64,000 bases of DNA. Origin: Clostridium sp. (lineage in GTDB: Bacteria > Bacteroidota > Bacteroidia > Bacteroidales > Bacteroidaceae). A model generated the notes under the pieces. It was not told the origin of the DNA and ran no database searches. It saw only the letters and a list, made by a program, of their open reading frames with translations. Of the stretch, positions 19,365-28,404 are shown in pieces. The DNA is taken from assembly GCA_023663705.1 (NCBI GenBank), contig JAMPGY010000004.1, positions 113,413 through 177,412 of the forward strand, read 5' to 3'. The position numbers and the translations under genes are program-made. How positions within the stretch are numbered: position 1 is the first letter of the stretch; every line of letters starts with the position of its first letter.

Positions 19365-20927
19365 ATGAACAGCAACAACACCATCCAAACGCCCGACATC
19401 CACCGGTATACCATTGAAATCCGGAACGGAGTGACCAGACATCCGGACTTCCGGATGAAAGAACCCGTAAACCTCCGCATCGGATCCGAAGAACAAATAG
19501 CCATAGTGGGACCGAACGCCGGAGGCAAGAGCCGGCTGGTGGACATCATCATGGGACGTTACCCGCTGCTGATGAATGAGGTGCACTACGATTTCCATCC
19601 CTCACCCCTGCGGCTGATAAGTGAAAACATCAAGTATATCTCCTTCCGCGATTCCTACGGAGACACCGACGGAACTTATTATTATCAGCAACGCTGGAAC
19701 CAGCACGACATCAACGAGGAGACGCCTACGGCCGGACAATTGCTGGACGAAGCCTTCGCAACGGCCGGACGCGCCACGGCCCACGGACTGGACGAAGCGC
19801 AGCAGACCCGACTCAACGAGCGCCGCCTCAGTCTGAAGAACCATCTCTACGACCTCTTCCAACTGAACACGTTGCTGGACAAATACATCATCGCCCTTTC
19901 CAGCGGCGAACTACGGAAGTTCCAGCTGACCAAGACGCTGCTATCCGCTCCGCGCATCCTCATCATGGACAATCCGTTCATCGGACTGGATGCCGGCACA
20001 CGCCAACAGCTGGCCACACTGCTCGACACGCTCACCCGCGAGACCCACCTGCAAGTGATTATCATCCTGTCCAAAACCGACGACCTGCCCCCATTCATCA
20101 CCCACGTGGTTCCTGTGGACAACCTGTCGGTGGGCAACAAACAGACTCGCGCAGATTATCTGGAAAACCATCGCATGACAAACGCCACGTCTGACGACAG
20201 ATTCCTGCAACAGATAGACATCGCCTCCGGAACGACAGACCACGGGCAGAAGGAGACGGATGCCGTGCTGGCCTTTCACGACGTGACCATACGATACGGC
20301 AACCGCACCATCCTCAACCGTCTGAACTGGACAGTCCGGCGAGGCGAGAAATGGGCGCTGAGCGGCGAAAACGGAGCCGGAAAGTCCACCCTGCTCAGTC
20401 TGGTATGTGCCGACAACCCGCAGAGTTATGCCTGCAATCTGGAACTCTTCGGAAAGCGCAGGGGAACGGGTGAAAGCATCTGGGACATCAAGAAGCACAT
20501 CGGGTATGTAAGTCCCGAAATGCACCGCGCATACCTCAAGGATCTACCCGCCATAGAGATTGTGGCCAGTGGCCTCAACGATTCGGTGGGACTGTATGTC
20601 CGACCCCGCCCCGGACAGATGGACACCTGCCTGACGTGGATGAATATCTTCGGCATCGGGCAGCTGGCGGACCGCACTTTCCTGAAACTCTCCAGCGGCG
20701 AGCAACGTCTGTGCCTACTGGCCCGCGCCTTTGTGAAGAACCCCGACCTGCTGATACTAGACGAGCCGCTCCACGGACTGGACGACAACAACCGCGAACG
20801 CGTGCGCCACATCATCGACCGCGTGTGCGGCCGTCCGGACAAGACCCTCATCATGGTGACCCACTATGCCGAGGAACTGCCCTCCTGCATCACCCACTCC
20901 CTACGGCTGACCAGGAACGGCCATTGA
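19365..20927 (+). CDS. Double ABC ATPase, ModF/PhrA-like
   Basis: 520 residues with two ABC nucleotide-binding domains and no membrane segment. Domain 1 has VGPNAGGKS, LSSGELRKFQ and RILIMDNPFIGLD. Domain 2 has SGENGAGKSTLL, LSSGEQRLCLLARA and LLILDEPLHGLDD. The first Walker A ends GGKS, and the first Walker B has Asn (DNP) where the catalytic Glu usually sits, so domain 1 may bind but hydrolyse poorly. This resembles ModF, often annotated as molybdate-related, but no molybdate permease or binding protein is nearby. The cellular role is unknown. It is probably co-transcribed with ruvC. Confidence 0.72.
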   Translation: MNSNNTIQTPDIHRYTIEIRNGVTRHPDFRMKEPVNLRIGSEEQIAIVGPNAGGKSRLVDIIMGRYPLLMNEVHYDFHPSPLRLISENIKYISFRDSYGDTDGTYYYQQRWNQHDINEETPTAGQLLDEAFATAGRATAHGLDEAQQTRLNERRLSLKNHLYDLFQLNTLLDKYIIALSSGELRKFQLTKTLLSAPRILIMDNPFIGLDAGTRQQLATLLDTLTRETHLQVIIILSKTDDLPPFITHVVPVDNLSVGNKQTRADYLENHRMTNATSDDRFLQQIDIASGTTDHGQKETDAVLAFHDVTIRYGNRTILNRLNWTVRRGEKWALSGENGAGKSTLLSLVCADNPQSYACNLELFGKRRGTGESIWDIKKHIGYVSPEMHRAYLKDLPAIEIVASGLNDSVGLYVRPRPGQMDTCLTWMNIFGIGQLADRTFLKLSSGEQRLCLLARAFVKNPDLLILDEPLHGLDDNNRERVRHIIDRVCGRPDKTLIMVTHYAEELPSCITHSLRLTRNGH

Positions 20928-21025
20928 GTCCGCCCCATCGGATGTCCCACAGCCAGGAGGCATCCTGCAGGAAACGCAACAAACGTTAAAAAGCACCATA
21001 GTTTCGGCAGATGGAAAAGTTTACC

Positions 21026-21033
21026 TATATTTG
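21026..21033 (+). promoter_or_regulatory. -7 box upstream of the 21075 gene
   Basis: TATATTTG followed by C matches the Bacteroidetes -7 box, 42 bases before the ATG. A TTTC at 21002-21005 lies 20 bases upstream as a weak -33. Confidence 0.5.
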
Positions 21034-21074
21034 CGGATACAACGGAAATATTTCTTTCCACAAAACATCATGCC

Positions 21075-21575
21075 ATGATAAAGAAACTATTCATTGTCCT
21101 GCTGTGTGGATTAGGCTCATACAGCGGACTGCAGGCCCAACAACTATACAACACCGTGTTGCAAAAAGCCGAACAGGTGGTCAACGACCCGCGTTCGGAT
21201 GAAGTAAGCGTCAAAATCAATCACTTCAAGAGCACCGCCCTGCGCTACACCAAAAAGATGGCCTTCGAGCAGCACAAGAGCGTCACCACACAATTTCTGG
21301 ACCTGCAGGCCTACTATCTGTCCGACTTCCTGGGCAGGTTTTTCAAAGAACTGTCGCAACTCCAGGACAACGACGAAAAAACACGTAAAAACTGCATCTG
21401 GGAGTATGTCAACATCACGGTGTCCAATCCCCTGTTTGAACACGTGGACAAAAACGTAAGCGAAAGCTTCCTTGAGGACAAGAACAACCTGACCCCCTTC
21501 AACCTCAACACCGATTGGGAAAAAGCCTGTCAGGCACTGGACGAGCGCCAGCAGGCCGACAACCATAAGAAATAA
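21075..21575 (+). CDS. Exported protein of unknown function
   Basis: 166 residues. A clear signal peptide (MIKKLFIVLLCGLGSYSGLQA) ends in LQAQ. The mature part is mostly helical by eye, mixed in charge and rich in Lys, Glu and Asp, with aromatic stretches (LQAYYLSDFLGRFFKE, IWEYVNITV). The mature part has no cysteine apart from NCIWE and KACQA. It is a single-gene unit with its own -7 box, followed by a hairpin and repeat cluster. I do not recognise the family; a periplasmic or outer-membrane-associated role is an inference from the signal. Confidence 0.6.
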   Translation: MIKKLFIVLLCGLGSYSGLQAQQLYNTVLQKAEQVVNDPRSDEVSVKINHFKSTALRYTKKMAFEQHKSVTTQFLDLQAYYLSDFLGRFFKELSQLQDNDEKTRKNCIWEYVNITVSNPLFEHVDKNVSESFLEDKNNLTPFNLNTDWEKACQALDERQQADNHKK

Positions 21576-21640
21576 AACAGGCTGTTTCCGCCTCTTCGTG
21601 CGACATGCCTTGCCCACCACGGCAAGACGTCATACAATGC

Positions 21641-21729
21641 GTCTGCCCCCTGTCGAACAATGTTTCGATAGGGGGCAGACAACTTTTCGGTAGGGAGTTG
21701 ACTGGTTTTCGACAGGGGGCAGACAACCA
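21641..21729. repeat. 22-base repeat cluster with inverted first copy
   Basis: Three head-to-tail units start at 21664, 21686 and 21708, each 22 bases long and opening TTCG. Units 1 and 3 share TTCGAYAGGGGGCAGACAAC; unit 2 is degenerate. A fourth copy lies inverted at 21641-21657 (GTCTGCCCCCTGTCGAA). It pairs with unit 1 across a 6-base loop (17 pairs, one of them G-U) and is the exact inverse of 21708-21724. The rest of the gap (21576-21916) has no ORF or promoter I can support. A terminator for the upstream gene is possible. Confidence 0.65.
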
Positions 21730-21916
21730 TAAACCCCGCTATCCGCACACCACAAGAACCCCCATCTCCACGACAGAAAAACCACTGTCCACACAGCAGA
21801 TAAAACGGAATCCGCACGCCACACGGCCAAGTATACATAGCACGGAAGAACAACGGGTGGCAGGGACCACCGACGGAGCACCTCACTCCGCACCGCTTCC
21901 GCATCCACCGACAGGC

Positions 21917-22561
21917 TCAGCGCAATTCCTCGCCCCGTATGCCCAAGGCACTCATCAATGAATATCCCACAATCTCGTGGCGCACACCACGCAGGTTGAG
22001 CGGCTCCATACCGAGCAACGTCACCTCCTTGCCTCCGGCATGCGACAGGATGGACGCCAGCGAAGAAATATCCTCTGCCTCGGGCACCACGATGAGACGC
22101 TTCACCTCGGCGGCATTGGCCAGTGTCTCAATCACCTGTTCGAAGAAATCCCGTCTCTCCACCAGTTTCTCCACCGGCAGGGCATTCAGCAGGAATTCGC
22201 CCAAATGGGGATCGGAAAATGCCTTGCCGTCTATCTCCTCGCCATAACAGGCTGGCGAGAAATTCTCCATCCGGTCGTTCTCCCCGTTGTGTATGAGGAC
22301 AGCATTCACCGTGTTCTGTCCGGCCGTGAGGCCTCCGTCCAGTGCCAGACATACCAGCCATTGGGCCAAGTCGGCTTTAGGGATGCGACGCCCCAACATG
22401 CGTTCAAAATTCACCGTGAGGTCAAAAGCCAGCCTGTCGGCATAGTCGGCCTGCACCACGATAACTGTTTCGTTCCATTTCGTCTTCTCCATATTCCTTG
22501 TATAGTCTTCTTCGTTGTATATGCGCGGACCGATGAGCCGGACCGGCACCATCTGTTTCAC
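21917..22561 (-). CDS. Conserved Bacteroidales protein of unknown function
   Basis: 214 residues from the ATG at 22561, or 191 from the ATG at 22492 (MEKTKWNETVIVV). The longer start overlaps the preceding gene's stop by four bases (ATGA), favouring coupled translation. There is no signal peptide or membrane segment. The sequence alternates beta strands and helices (ETVIVVQAD, RLIVVPEAED, EVTLLGMEPL). From memory it resembles proteins labelled DUF6621, which I could not check. It is the second gene of a two-gene unit with the 88-residue protein. Confidence 0.65.
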   Translation of the reverse strand: MKQMVPVRLIGPRIYNEEDYTRNMEKTKWNETVIVVQADYADRLAFDLTVNFERMLGRRIPKADLAQWLVCLALDGGLTAGQNTVNAVLIHNGENDRMENFSPACYGEEIDGKAFSDPHLGEFLLNALPVEKLVERRDFFEQVIETLANAAEVKRLIVVPEAEDISSLASILSHAGGKEVTLLGMEPLNLRGVRHEIVGYSLMSALGIRGEELR

Positions 22562-22824
22562 TCCACTCCCATCTGCTGCAGACGTTTACGCATCACCAGC
22601 ATCTGGGCTATGTAGCCGCTCACTGTGGTGGTGGGCTTCCGTCCCTTCATCATGCGGATGTAGGAACGCACGGTCTTGGGCAGATCGTCCGTCCAGGTGG
22701 CTTTATCGAGATGCATGCTCTGCGGCAAACGATCCATCCGTTGCTCCAGCCATTCCACTATCTCGTCGAGTTCTTCCTGCGTGAAGTTCTTCTTGAACAT
22801 ATCTATCTTTTCCGGTTCTTCCAT
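22558..22824 (-). CDS. Small helical protein of unknown function
   Basis: 88 residues, no signal peptide. It looks helical and charged: FTQEELDEIVEWLEQRMDRL, then TWTDDLPKTVRSYIRMM, then SGYIAQMLVMRKRLQQMG. The size and amphipathic helices would suit a small adaptor or nucleic-acid-binding protein, but no motif supports either. Its stop overlaps the next gene's ATG by four bases. It lies 33 bases after the patatin-like gene on the same strand and may be in its transcript. Confidence 0.6.
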   Translation of the reverse strand: MEEPEKIDMFKKNFTQEELDEIVEWLEQRMDRLPQSMHLDKATWTDDLPKTVRSYIRMMKGRKPTTTVSGYIAQMLVMRKRLQQMGVE

Positions 22825-22857
22825 AATTTCGGTACTATATATAAAAATATAAAAGGA

Positions 22858-23730
22858 TTATCTGGCAGAGAGACAGCCGTCCAGACGGATGTCGGCTCCA
22901 TCCAGCCGACGGCGGGCACAACGGTAGCCCTCCTCGTACAGTTCGGCCAACTTGCGCACATCGGTCTCCATACGATCCACCTGCACCTCACGTTCGGGCC
23001 GGATGACCCATATACGCCCCTCGTCCTCGAGACGCTCCACCAACTCCAACTGGCGGTTGTAGCACTCGCAACGATGACTGAGCACCACACGCAGACGGGG
23101 GAACCGACGGTAGAAAAAGCGCGGTATGCGCAGGTCCCGTTCCGTCTTCCGGTAGCCGCGATGACGGGTGAGCACCACCACGTTGAACGCATGCCCACGC
23201 TCCATGGCCCGCAACACAGGTATGGAATCCACAATGCCCCCGTCGAGCATGGGCTGGCGATCCACTATGACCACCGGACACACATAGGGCAAACTGCTGG
23301 ACGCACGGGCTATGCGCAGCAACCGTTCCCAGCTGTTGCGCTCCGACAGATAGCAGGGCTTTCCCGTGAGACAGTTGGTGGTGACCATCTCAAATTCGGC
23401 CGGATTGGCCCGATAGGCCTCCATGTCGTAGGGCAGGATACGCTCGGGAAAATCCTTGTAGAGCAATTGTTGGTTCAATATGCTGTGCTGCGACCACATG
23501 TTGCGCCAACTGATGTATCGGTATTTCTCCAGCATGTCGATGTTGCTGAAACGTGCCCGCCCGCGCTGCCGGCTCATGTAGGACAATCCGTTGCAGGCTC
23601 CGGCCGACACTCCCACTACATAATGGAAATAAATCCTCCGGTCGAGCAGATAATCCAGCACGCCGCAAGTGAACACACCGCGCATGCCTCCACCCTCCAA
23701 AACCAATCCCGTGTTAGCGTCAATCGTCAT
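22858..23730 (-). CDS. Patatin-like phospholipase (YjjU type)
   Basis: 290 residues. The patatin fold is shown by the oxyanion loop LEGGGMRGVF, the nucleophile elbow GVSAG with Ser42, and the DGG motif with Asp163, giving the Ser-Asp dyad. No signal peptide is visible, so it is probably cytoplasmic or membrane-peripheral. Members hydrolyse acyl esters of phospholipids; the substrate here is unknown. A CAAAGATA sequence at 23750-23757 is a minus-strand TATCTTTG -7 box just upstream. It is divergent from the pepP-like gene, and two small unknown genes follow it. Confidence 0.85.
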   Translation of the reverse strand: MTIDANTGLVLEGGGMRGVFTCGVLDYLLDRRIYFHYVVGVSAGACNGLSYMSRQRGRARFSNIDMLEKYRYISWRNMWSQHSILNQQLLYKDFPERILPYDMEAYRANPAEFEMVTTNCLTGKPCYLSERNSWERLLRIARASSSLPYVCPVVIVDRQPMLDGGIVDSIPVLRAMERGHAFNVVVLTRHRGYRKTERDLRIPRFFYRRFPRLRVVLSHRCECYNRQLELVERLEDEGRIWVIRPEREVQVDRMETDVRKLAELYEEGYRCARRRLDGADIRLDGCLSAR

Positions 23731-23749
23731 AAAACTATCAAAAACAGAG

Positions 23750-23788
23750 CAAAGATACGGGTTTTCTCAAAAAAAAGGCGTATTTTTG
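23750..23788. promoter_or_regulatory. Divergent -7 boxes between the patatin gene and the aminopeptidase gene
   Basis: On the minus strand TATCTTTG lies at 23757-23750, 20 bases before the patatin ATG. On the plus strand TATTTTTG lies at 23781-23788, 40 bases before the aminopeptidase ATG. No good -33 element is seen for either. Confidence 0.5.
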
Positions 23789-23827
23789 TAGGAAAGTATG
23801 GACATTATCCTTTAAAGGTAGCAAATT

Positions 23828-25228
23828 ATGTTGTTCGACAAACAAACTTATATCCATCGCCGCAACGTGCTGAAGCAGCGCGTGGGCAGCGGGCTCATCC
23901 TGCTGTTCGGCAATAACGATTCGCCGGCCAACTATCCGGCCAACGCCTATAAATTCCGTCAGGACAGTTCGTTTCTCTACTATTTCGGTCAGCACCGCGA
24001 GGGTCTCGTGGGAGTGATTGACATTGACGAAAACAAGGAATACCTCATCGGCAACGACATCGATATCGAGGACATCGTGTGGTACGGATTCGTGGACGAC
24101 GTGCGCACACTGGCCGAACAGACGGGCGTGGACAACAGTGCTCCCATGGCACAGTTGCAGACTTTGGTGGACAAAGCACGCAGCGCCGGTCGCGCCGTGC
24201 ATTTCCTGCCCCCCTACCGCCACGACATCATGATCCAGCTGATGGATCTGACCGGCATCCATCCCCGCAGTCAGCGCGAAGCCGCCTCGCTGCCCCTCAT
24301 CCGGGCTGTCATCGACCAGCGTGCCGTAAAGAGCGAGGGCGAGATAGCCGAGATAGAGCGTGCCATCGAGATTGGCTATGAGATGCACACCACAGCCATG
24401 CGGCTGTGTCGCCCCGGCGTGACGGAGCAACACATAGCCGGCGTGTTGGACGGCATCGCCGCCTCGCGCGGATGCAAGGTGTCGTTTCCCTCCATCCTGT
24501 CGATGCACGGTGAGATCATGCACGGCTATCCCTCCACACGCCCCTTGGAGAGCGGACGCCTGATGCTGTGTGACGCCGGCGCCGAAACCAACGAGATCTA
24601 CTGCTCCGATCACACGCGCACCACACCCATCAGCGGCCGGTTTACCCCACGTCAGAAGGACATCTATAGCATTGTAACCGACTGTCACGACCACGCCTTG
24701 CAAGTGGCCGCGCCCAATGTAAAATGGTGGGACGTGCACATGAGCGTGGCCACACTGATGACCGAGCGGCTGAAGGCATTGGGCCTGATGAAAGGCAACA
24801 CCGAAGACGCCGTGAGCAACGGAGCACACGCCATGTTCTTCCCCCACGGACTGGGCCACATGATGGGCATGGACGTGCATGACATGGAAGGACTGGGACA
24901 GAAATATGTGGGCTTCGACGACGAAGTACAACCCTCCACCCAATTCGGCACCAATTGCCTGCGCTGCGGACGCCGCCTACAGGAAGGATGGGTGATGACC
25001 GACGAACCCGGCATCTACTTTATCCCCGCACTGATTGACGAATGGCGTGCCAAAGGCATCAACAAGGACTATATCAACTTCGATGCCGTGGAAAGCTACA
25101 AGGATTTCGGAGGCATCCGCATCGAGGACGATATCCTTATCACAGCAGACGGATGCCGGTTCCTGGGTAAAGAACGCATACCTTACCACATCGACGAGGT
25201 GGAGGAGTTTCTGGCTCAGAGAGACTGA
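23828..25228 (+). CDS. pepP: Xaa-Pro aminopeptidase (M24B)
   Basis: 466 residues; it removes N-terminal residues preceding proline. There is an N-terminal creatinase-like domain (about 1-170) and a C-terminal pita-bread domain. Metal ligands are seen in DAGAETNE, SDHTRTTP, HGLGHMMGMDVHD, TDEPGIYF and the final GGIRIEDD. No signal peptide is present, so it is cytoplasmic. It has a separate -7 box. The next gene, also a peptidase, starts 55 bases on. Confidence 0.9.
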   Translation: MLFDKQTYIHRRNVLKQRVGSGLILLFGNNDSPANYPANAYKFRQDSSFLYYFGQHREGLVGVIDIDENKEYLIGNDIDIEDIVWYGFVDDVRTLAEQTGVDNSAPMAQLQTLVDKARSAGRAVHFLPPYRHDIMIQLMDLTGIHPRSQREAASLPLIRAVIDQRAVKSEGEIAEIERAIEIGYEMHTTAMRLCRPGVTEQHIAGVLDGIAASRGCKVSFPSILSMHGEIMHGYPSTRPLESGRLMLCDAGAETNEIYCSDHTRTTPISGRFTPRQKDIYSIVTDCHDHALQVAAPNVKWWDVHMSVATLMTERLKALGLMKGNTEDAVSNGAHAMFFPHGLGHMMGMDVHDMEGLGQKYVGFDDEVQPSTQFGTNCLRCGRRLQEGWVMTDEPGIYFIPALIDEWRAKGINKDYINFDAVESYKDFGGIRIEDDILITADGCRFLGKERIPYHIDEVEEFLAQRD

Positions 25229-25283
25229 CACGCATGGATTTATATGAACTATCTATCATAAACAAAAAGAAAAAGAACAAGAG

Positions 25284-26489
25284 ATGAAAAAGAACCTACT
25301 GACGCTTCTCTGTGCCACATTGGCCTTGGGCGCATCCGCTCAGGAAGCCACAGAGAAAAAAGAAGAGAAAAAGGAAGGATTCGAATTTACCGTAGTAAAG
25401 GAAAATCCCATCACCTCGGTAAAGAACCAAAACCAAAGCGGCACATGCTGGTGCTTCAGCACATTGAGTTTCTTTGAGTCGGAACTGCTCCGCATGAAGA
25501 AGGGCGAGCAGGACCTGTGTGAGATGTTCGTGGTACACAAAACCATGGAAGACCGTGCCAAGCAGACTGTCCGCACCCATGGAGACGTGTCCTACTCACA
25601 GGGTGGAAGTTTCTACGACGTGATTTACTGCCTGGACAAATACGGCATCTGCCCGCAGGATGCCATGCCCCAACCCGGCACCCTGTATGGCGACACCCTG
25701 CCCAACCACAATGAAGTGGATCTGGTGGCGACCGCCTTTGTTGAAGCACTGGCCAATAGCAAACTGAAGAAACTGTCGCCCGTGTGGCAACAGGCTTTCA
25801 GCGGAATCTATGATGCTTATCTGGGCAAGTGTCCCGAGTCGTTCACACACAACGGCAAGACTTACACCCCGAAGAGCTACATGGAAGAGCTGGGGCTGAA
25901 AATGGACGATTACGTATCGCTCACTTCTTTCACTCACCACCCCTTCTACAAACCGTTCGTGATCGAAGTGCAGGACAACTGGCGCTGGGGACTGTCCTAC
26001 AACCTGCCTCTGGACGAGTTCATGCAGGTTTTTGACTATGCCCTCAACAACGGATACACCATAGCCTGGGGCTCCGATGTGAGCGAAAGCGGTTTCACCC
26101 GCGATGGTGTGGCCGTGATGCCCGACCTGAAAGAAGCCGCCGACCTCACCGGAAGCGATGCCGCACGCTGGCTGGGCCTCACCGCTTCACAGAAGCGCAT
26201 GGAAGCCATCAGCAAACCCTCTCCCGAAATGACCATCACACAGGAGATGCGCCAGCAGGCCTACGACAACTGGGAAACTACCGACGACCACGGCATGCAC
26301 ATCTACGGTATCGCCAAAGACCAGACCGGCAAAGAATACTACATGGTGAAAAACTCATGGGGTGAGGCCGGCAAATACAAAGGTCACTGGTATGCCTCCA
26401 AGGCATTCACCGCCTACAAGACCATGAACATTGTCGTACACAAAGACGGTATCCCCAAGGAACTCCGCAAGAAGCTGGGACTGAAATAA
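25284..26489 (+). CDS. Exported C1-family cysteine peptidase, bleomycin hydrolase/PepC-like
   Basis: 401 residues. The signal peptide MKKNLLTLLCATLALGASAQ is followed by a Glu/Lys-rich linker, so the enzyme is probably periplasmic or exported, unlike cytoplasmic PepC. The catalytic cysteine is Cys55 in SGTCWCFS. The histidine lies in HGMHIYGIA and the asparagine in VKNSWGE, giving the papain-type triad. Bleomycin-hydrolase relatives are aminopeptidases that form hexamers. A strong terminator follows. Confidence 0.85.
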   Translation: MKKNLLTLLCATLALGASAQEATEKKEEKKEGFEFTVVKENPITSVKNQNQSGTCWCFSTLSFFESELLRMKKGEQDLCEMFVVHKTMEDRAKQTVRTHGDVSYSQGGSFYDVIYCLDKYGICPQDAMPQPGTLYGDTLPNHNEVDLVATAFVEALANSKLKKLSPVWQQAFSGIYDAYLGKCPESFTHNGKTYTPKSYMEELGLKMDDYVSLTSFTHHPFYKPFVIEVQDNWRWGLSYNLPLDEFMQVFDYALNNGYTIAWGSDVSESGFTRDGVAVMPDLKEAADLTGSDAARWLGLTASQKRMEAISKPSPEMTITQEMRQQAYDNWETTDDHGMHIYGIAKDQTGKEYYMVKNSWGEAGKYKGHWYASKAFTAYKTMNIVVHKDGIPKELRKKLGLK

Positions 26490-26520
26490 GACCCTTTATC
26501 CGCCCGTCGGCGAAGTATTA

Positions 26521-26565
26521 AAAAAACGTAGTTTACGGCTTTTTTATGCCGGAAACTACGTTTTT
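26521..26565 (+). terminator. Terminator after the C1 peptidase gene
   Basis: AAAAACGTAGTTT (26522-26534) pairs with AAACTACGTTTTT (26553-26565). The stem continues inward as CGGC/GCCG after one mismatch. The T-run lies in the 3' arm. Confidence 0.8.
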
Positions 26566-26657
26566 CTTATATTATTTTCTTACTTTTACGTATGAATAGC
26601 GCACTCTGCCCCGAATGCGCTCTGAGATAAGGAATAGAAAGAAAAATAATATATAGA

Positions 26658-28382
26658 ATGAACTACAAATGGAACTACGAACCTCCTACACCCGAAAAAC
26701 AAGAAGCAGCTAAACAATTGGCCAAAGACTTGAACATCAACTCAGTGCTTGGCCAACTTTTAGTAGATCGCGGCATTCAGACCGCCGGCGAGGCAAAACG
26801 CTTCTTCCGCCCGCAACTGCACGACCTGCACGACCCGTTCCTGTTCAGAGACATGGATAAGGCCGTGGAGCGGCTCAACGAAGCCTTGGGACGCAAAGAG
26901 CGTATTTTGGTATACGGAGACTATGACGTGGACGGATGCACGGCCGTGGCACTCGTCTATAAATTTATTCAACAATACTATTCCAACATCGACTACTACA
27001 TACCCGACCGGTATGAAGAAGGGTATGGGGTGTCGGTGAAAGGAGTGGACTATGCGGCCGAGACCGAAGTGAAACTGATCATCGTGCTCGACTGCGGCAT
27101 CAAAGCCATACAGGAAATCGCATACGCCAAGGAAAAAGGTATCGACTTCATCATCTGCGACCACCATGTGCCCGACGATGAGCTACCGCCTGCCGTGGCC
27201 ATCCTGAACGCCAAACGAACAGATGCCACTTATCCCTATGCCCATCTGTCGGGCTGCGGTGTGGGCTTCAAGTTCATGCAGGCCTTTGCCCAAAGCAACG
27301 GCATCGAATTTGCCCAGCTCATCCCCCTGCTGGATCTGTGTGCCGTGAGCATCGCCTCGGACATCGTGCCCATCATGGGCGAAAACCGCATCCTGGCCTA
27401 CCACGGCCTGCGGCAACTGAATGCCAACGCCAGTGTAGGACTGAAGGCCATCATCGACATCTGCGGATTGGGCGAACGGGAAATCACAATGGGCGATATC
27501 GTCTTCAAGATCGGACCGCGCATCAATGCATCCGGACGCATGCAGAACGGCAAGGAAGCCGTGGCACTGCTCATCGAAAAGGACTACAACGCCGCCTACG
27601 AGAAGGCCACACAGATCAACCTGTATAACGAACAGCGAAAGGATCTGGACAAAAGCATGACCGAAGAGGCTAACCGCATCGTGGAGCAATTGGACGAGCA
27701 ACAGGAAAAGCGATCCATCGTCATTTACAACGAGGAATGGCACAAGGGAGTGATAGGCATCGTGGCCTCACGGCTCACGGAAATATACTACCGCCCGTCG
27801 GTGGTGCTCACACGCACCGACGACCTGGCCACCGGTTCCGCCCGCTCCGTTTCGGGGTTCGATGTGTATAAAGCCATTGAAAGCTGCCGCGACCTGCTGG
27901 AGAACTTCGGCGGACATACCTATGCCGCCGGACTGTCGATGAAGGTGGAGCACGTGGAGGAATTCTCACGCCGCTTCGAAGCCTTTGTGGAACAGAACAT
28001 ACGGCCCGAACAGACCAGCGCGCAACTGAACATCGATGCCCTGCTGGGGTTCAAGGACATCACCCACCGTTTCCACAACGATCTGAAACGCTTCAATCCC
28101 TTCGGTCCGGACAATCCGAAACCTCTGTTCTGCACCCAGCATGTGTATGACTACGGTACCAGCAAAGTGGTGGGACGCGAACAGGAACATATCAAACTGG
28201 AACTGGTGGACAACCAGAGCAGCAACGTGATGAACGGCATTGCTTTCGGACAAAGTTCGCAGGCACGCTACATCAAGACCAAACAGGCCTTCGACATCTG
28301 CTACACCATCGAAGACAATACCCACAAACGTGGAGAGATACAGTTGCAGATAGAAGATATCCGACCCACCGGACCGGCTTGA
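26658..28382 (+). CDS. recJ: Single-stranded-DNA exonuclease RecJ
   Basis: 574 residues, the normal RecJ length. It degrades single-stranded DNA 5' to 3' in recombination and mismatch repair. The DHH-family motifs are present: VYGDYDVDG with the first aspartates, LDCGIK, ICDHHVPDD as the DHH signature, and in the DHHA1 part ASGRMQNG and FGGHTYAAGLS. recQ begins 22 bases after its stop, pairing two partners of RecF-type repair. Unlike most genes here, it starts with an AT-rich leader. Confidence 0.94.
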   Translation: MNYKWNYEPPTPEKQEAAKQLAKDLNINSVLGQLLVDRGIQTAGEAKRFFRPQLHDLHDPFLFRDMDKAVERLNEALGRKERILVYGDYDVDGCTAVALVYKFIQQYYSNIDYYIPDRYEEGYGVSVKGVDYAAETEVKLIIVLDCGIKAIQEIAYAKEKGIDFIICDHHVPDDELPPAVAILNAKRTDATYPYAHLSGCGVGFKFMQAFAQSNGIEFAQLIPLLDLCAVSIASDIVPIMGENRILAYHGLRQLNANASVGLKAIIDICGLGEREITMGDIVFKIGPRINASGRMQNGKEAVALLIEKDYNAAYEKATQINLYNEQRKDLDKSMTEEANRIVEQLDEQQEKRSIVIYNEEWHKGVIGIVASRLTEIYYRPSVVLTRTDDLATGSARSVSGFDVYKAIESCRDLLENFGGHTYAAGLSMKVEHVEEFSRRFEAFVEQNIRPEQTSAQLNIDALLGFKDITHRFHNDLKRFNPFGPDNPKPLFCTQHVYDYGTSKVVGREQEHIKLELVDNQSSNVMNGIAFGQSSQARYIKTKQAFDICYTIEDNTHKRGEIQLQIEDIRPTGPA

Positions 28383-28404
28383 GCCGCACCAAGGAGGCAC
28401 ACGT

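Noticed and set aside
22711-23916. A 401-codon plus-strand frame
   Set aside because: Antisense to the patatin-like gene, which has intact Ser-Asp motifs; the plus-strand product is low-complexity His/Gln/Thr-rich.
23738-24943. A 401-codon minus-strand frame
   Set aside because: Antisense to the Xaa-Pro aminopeptidase gene with all metal ligands present; no motif in the minus-strand product.
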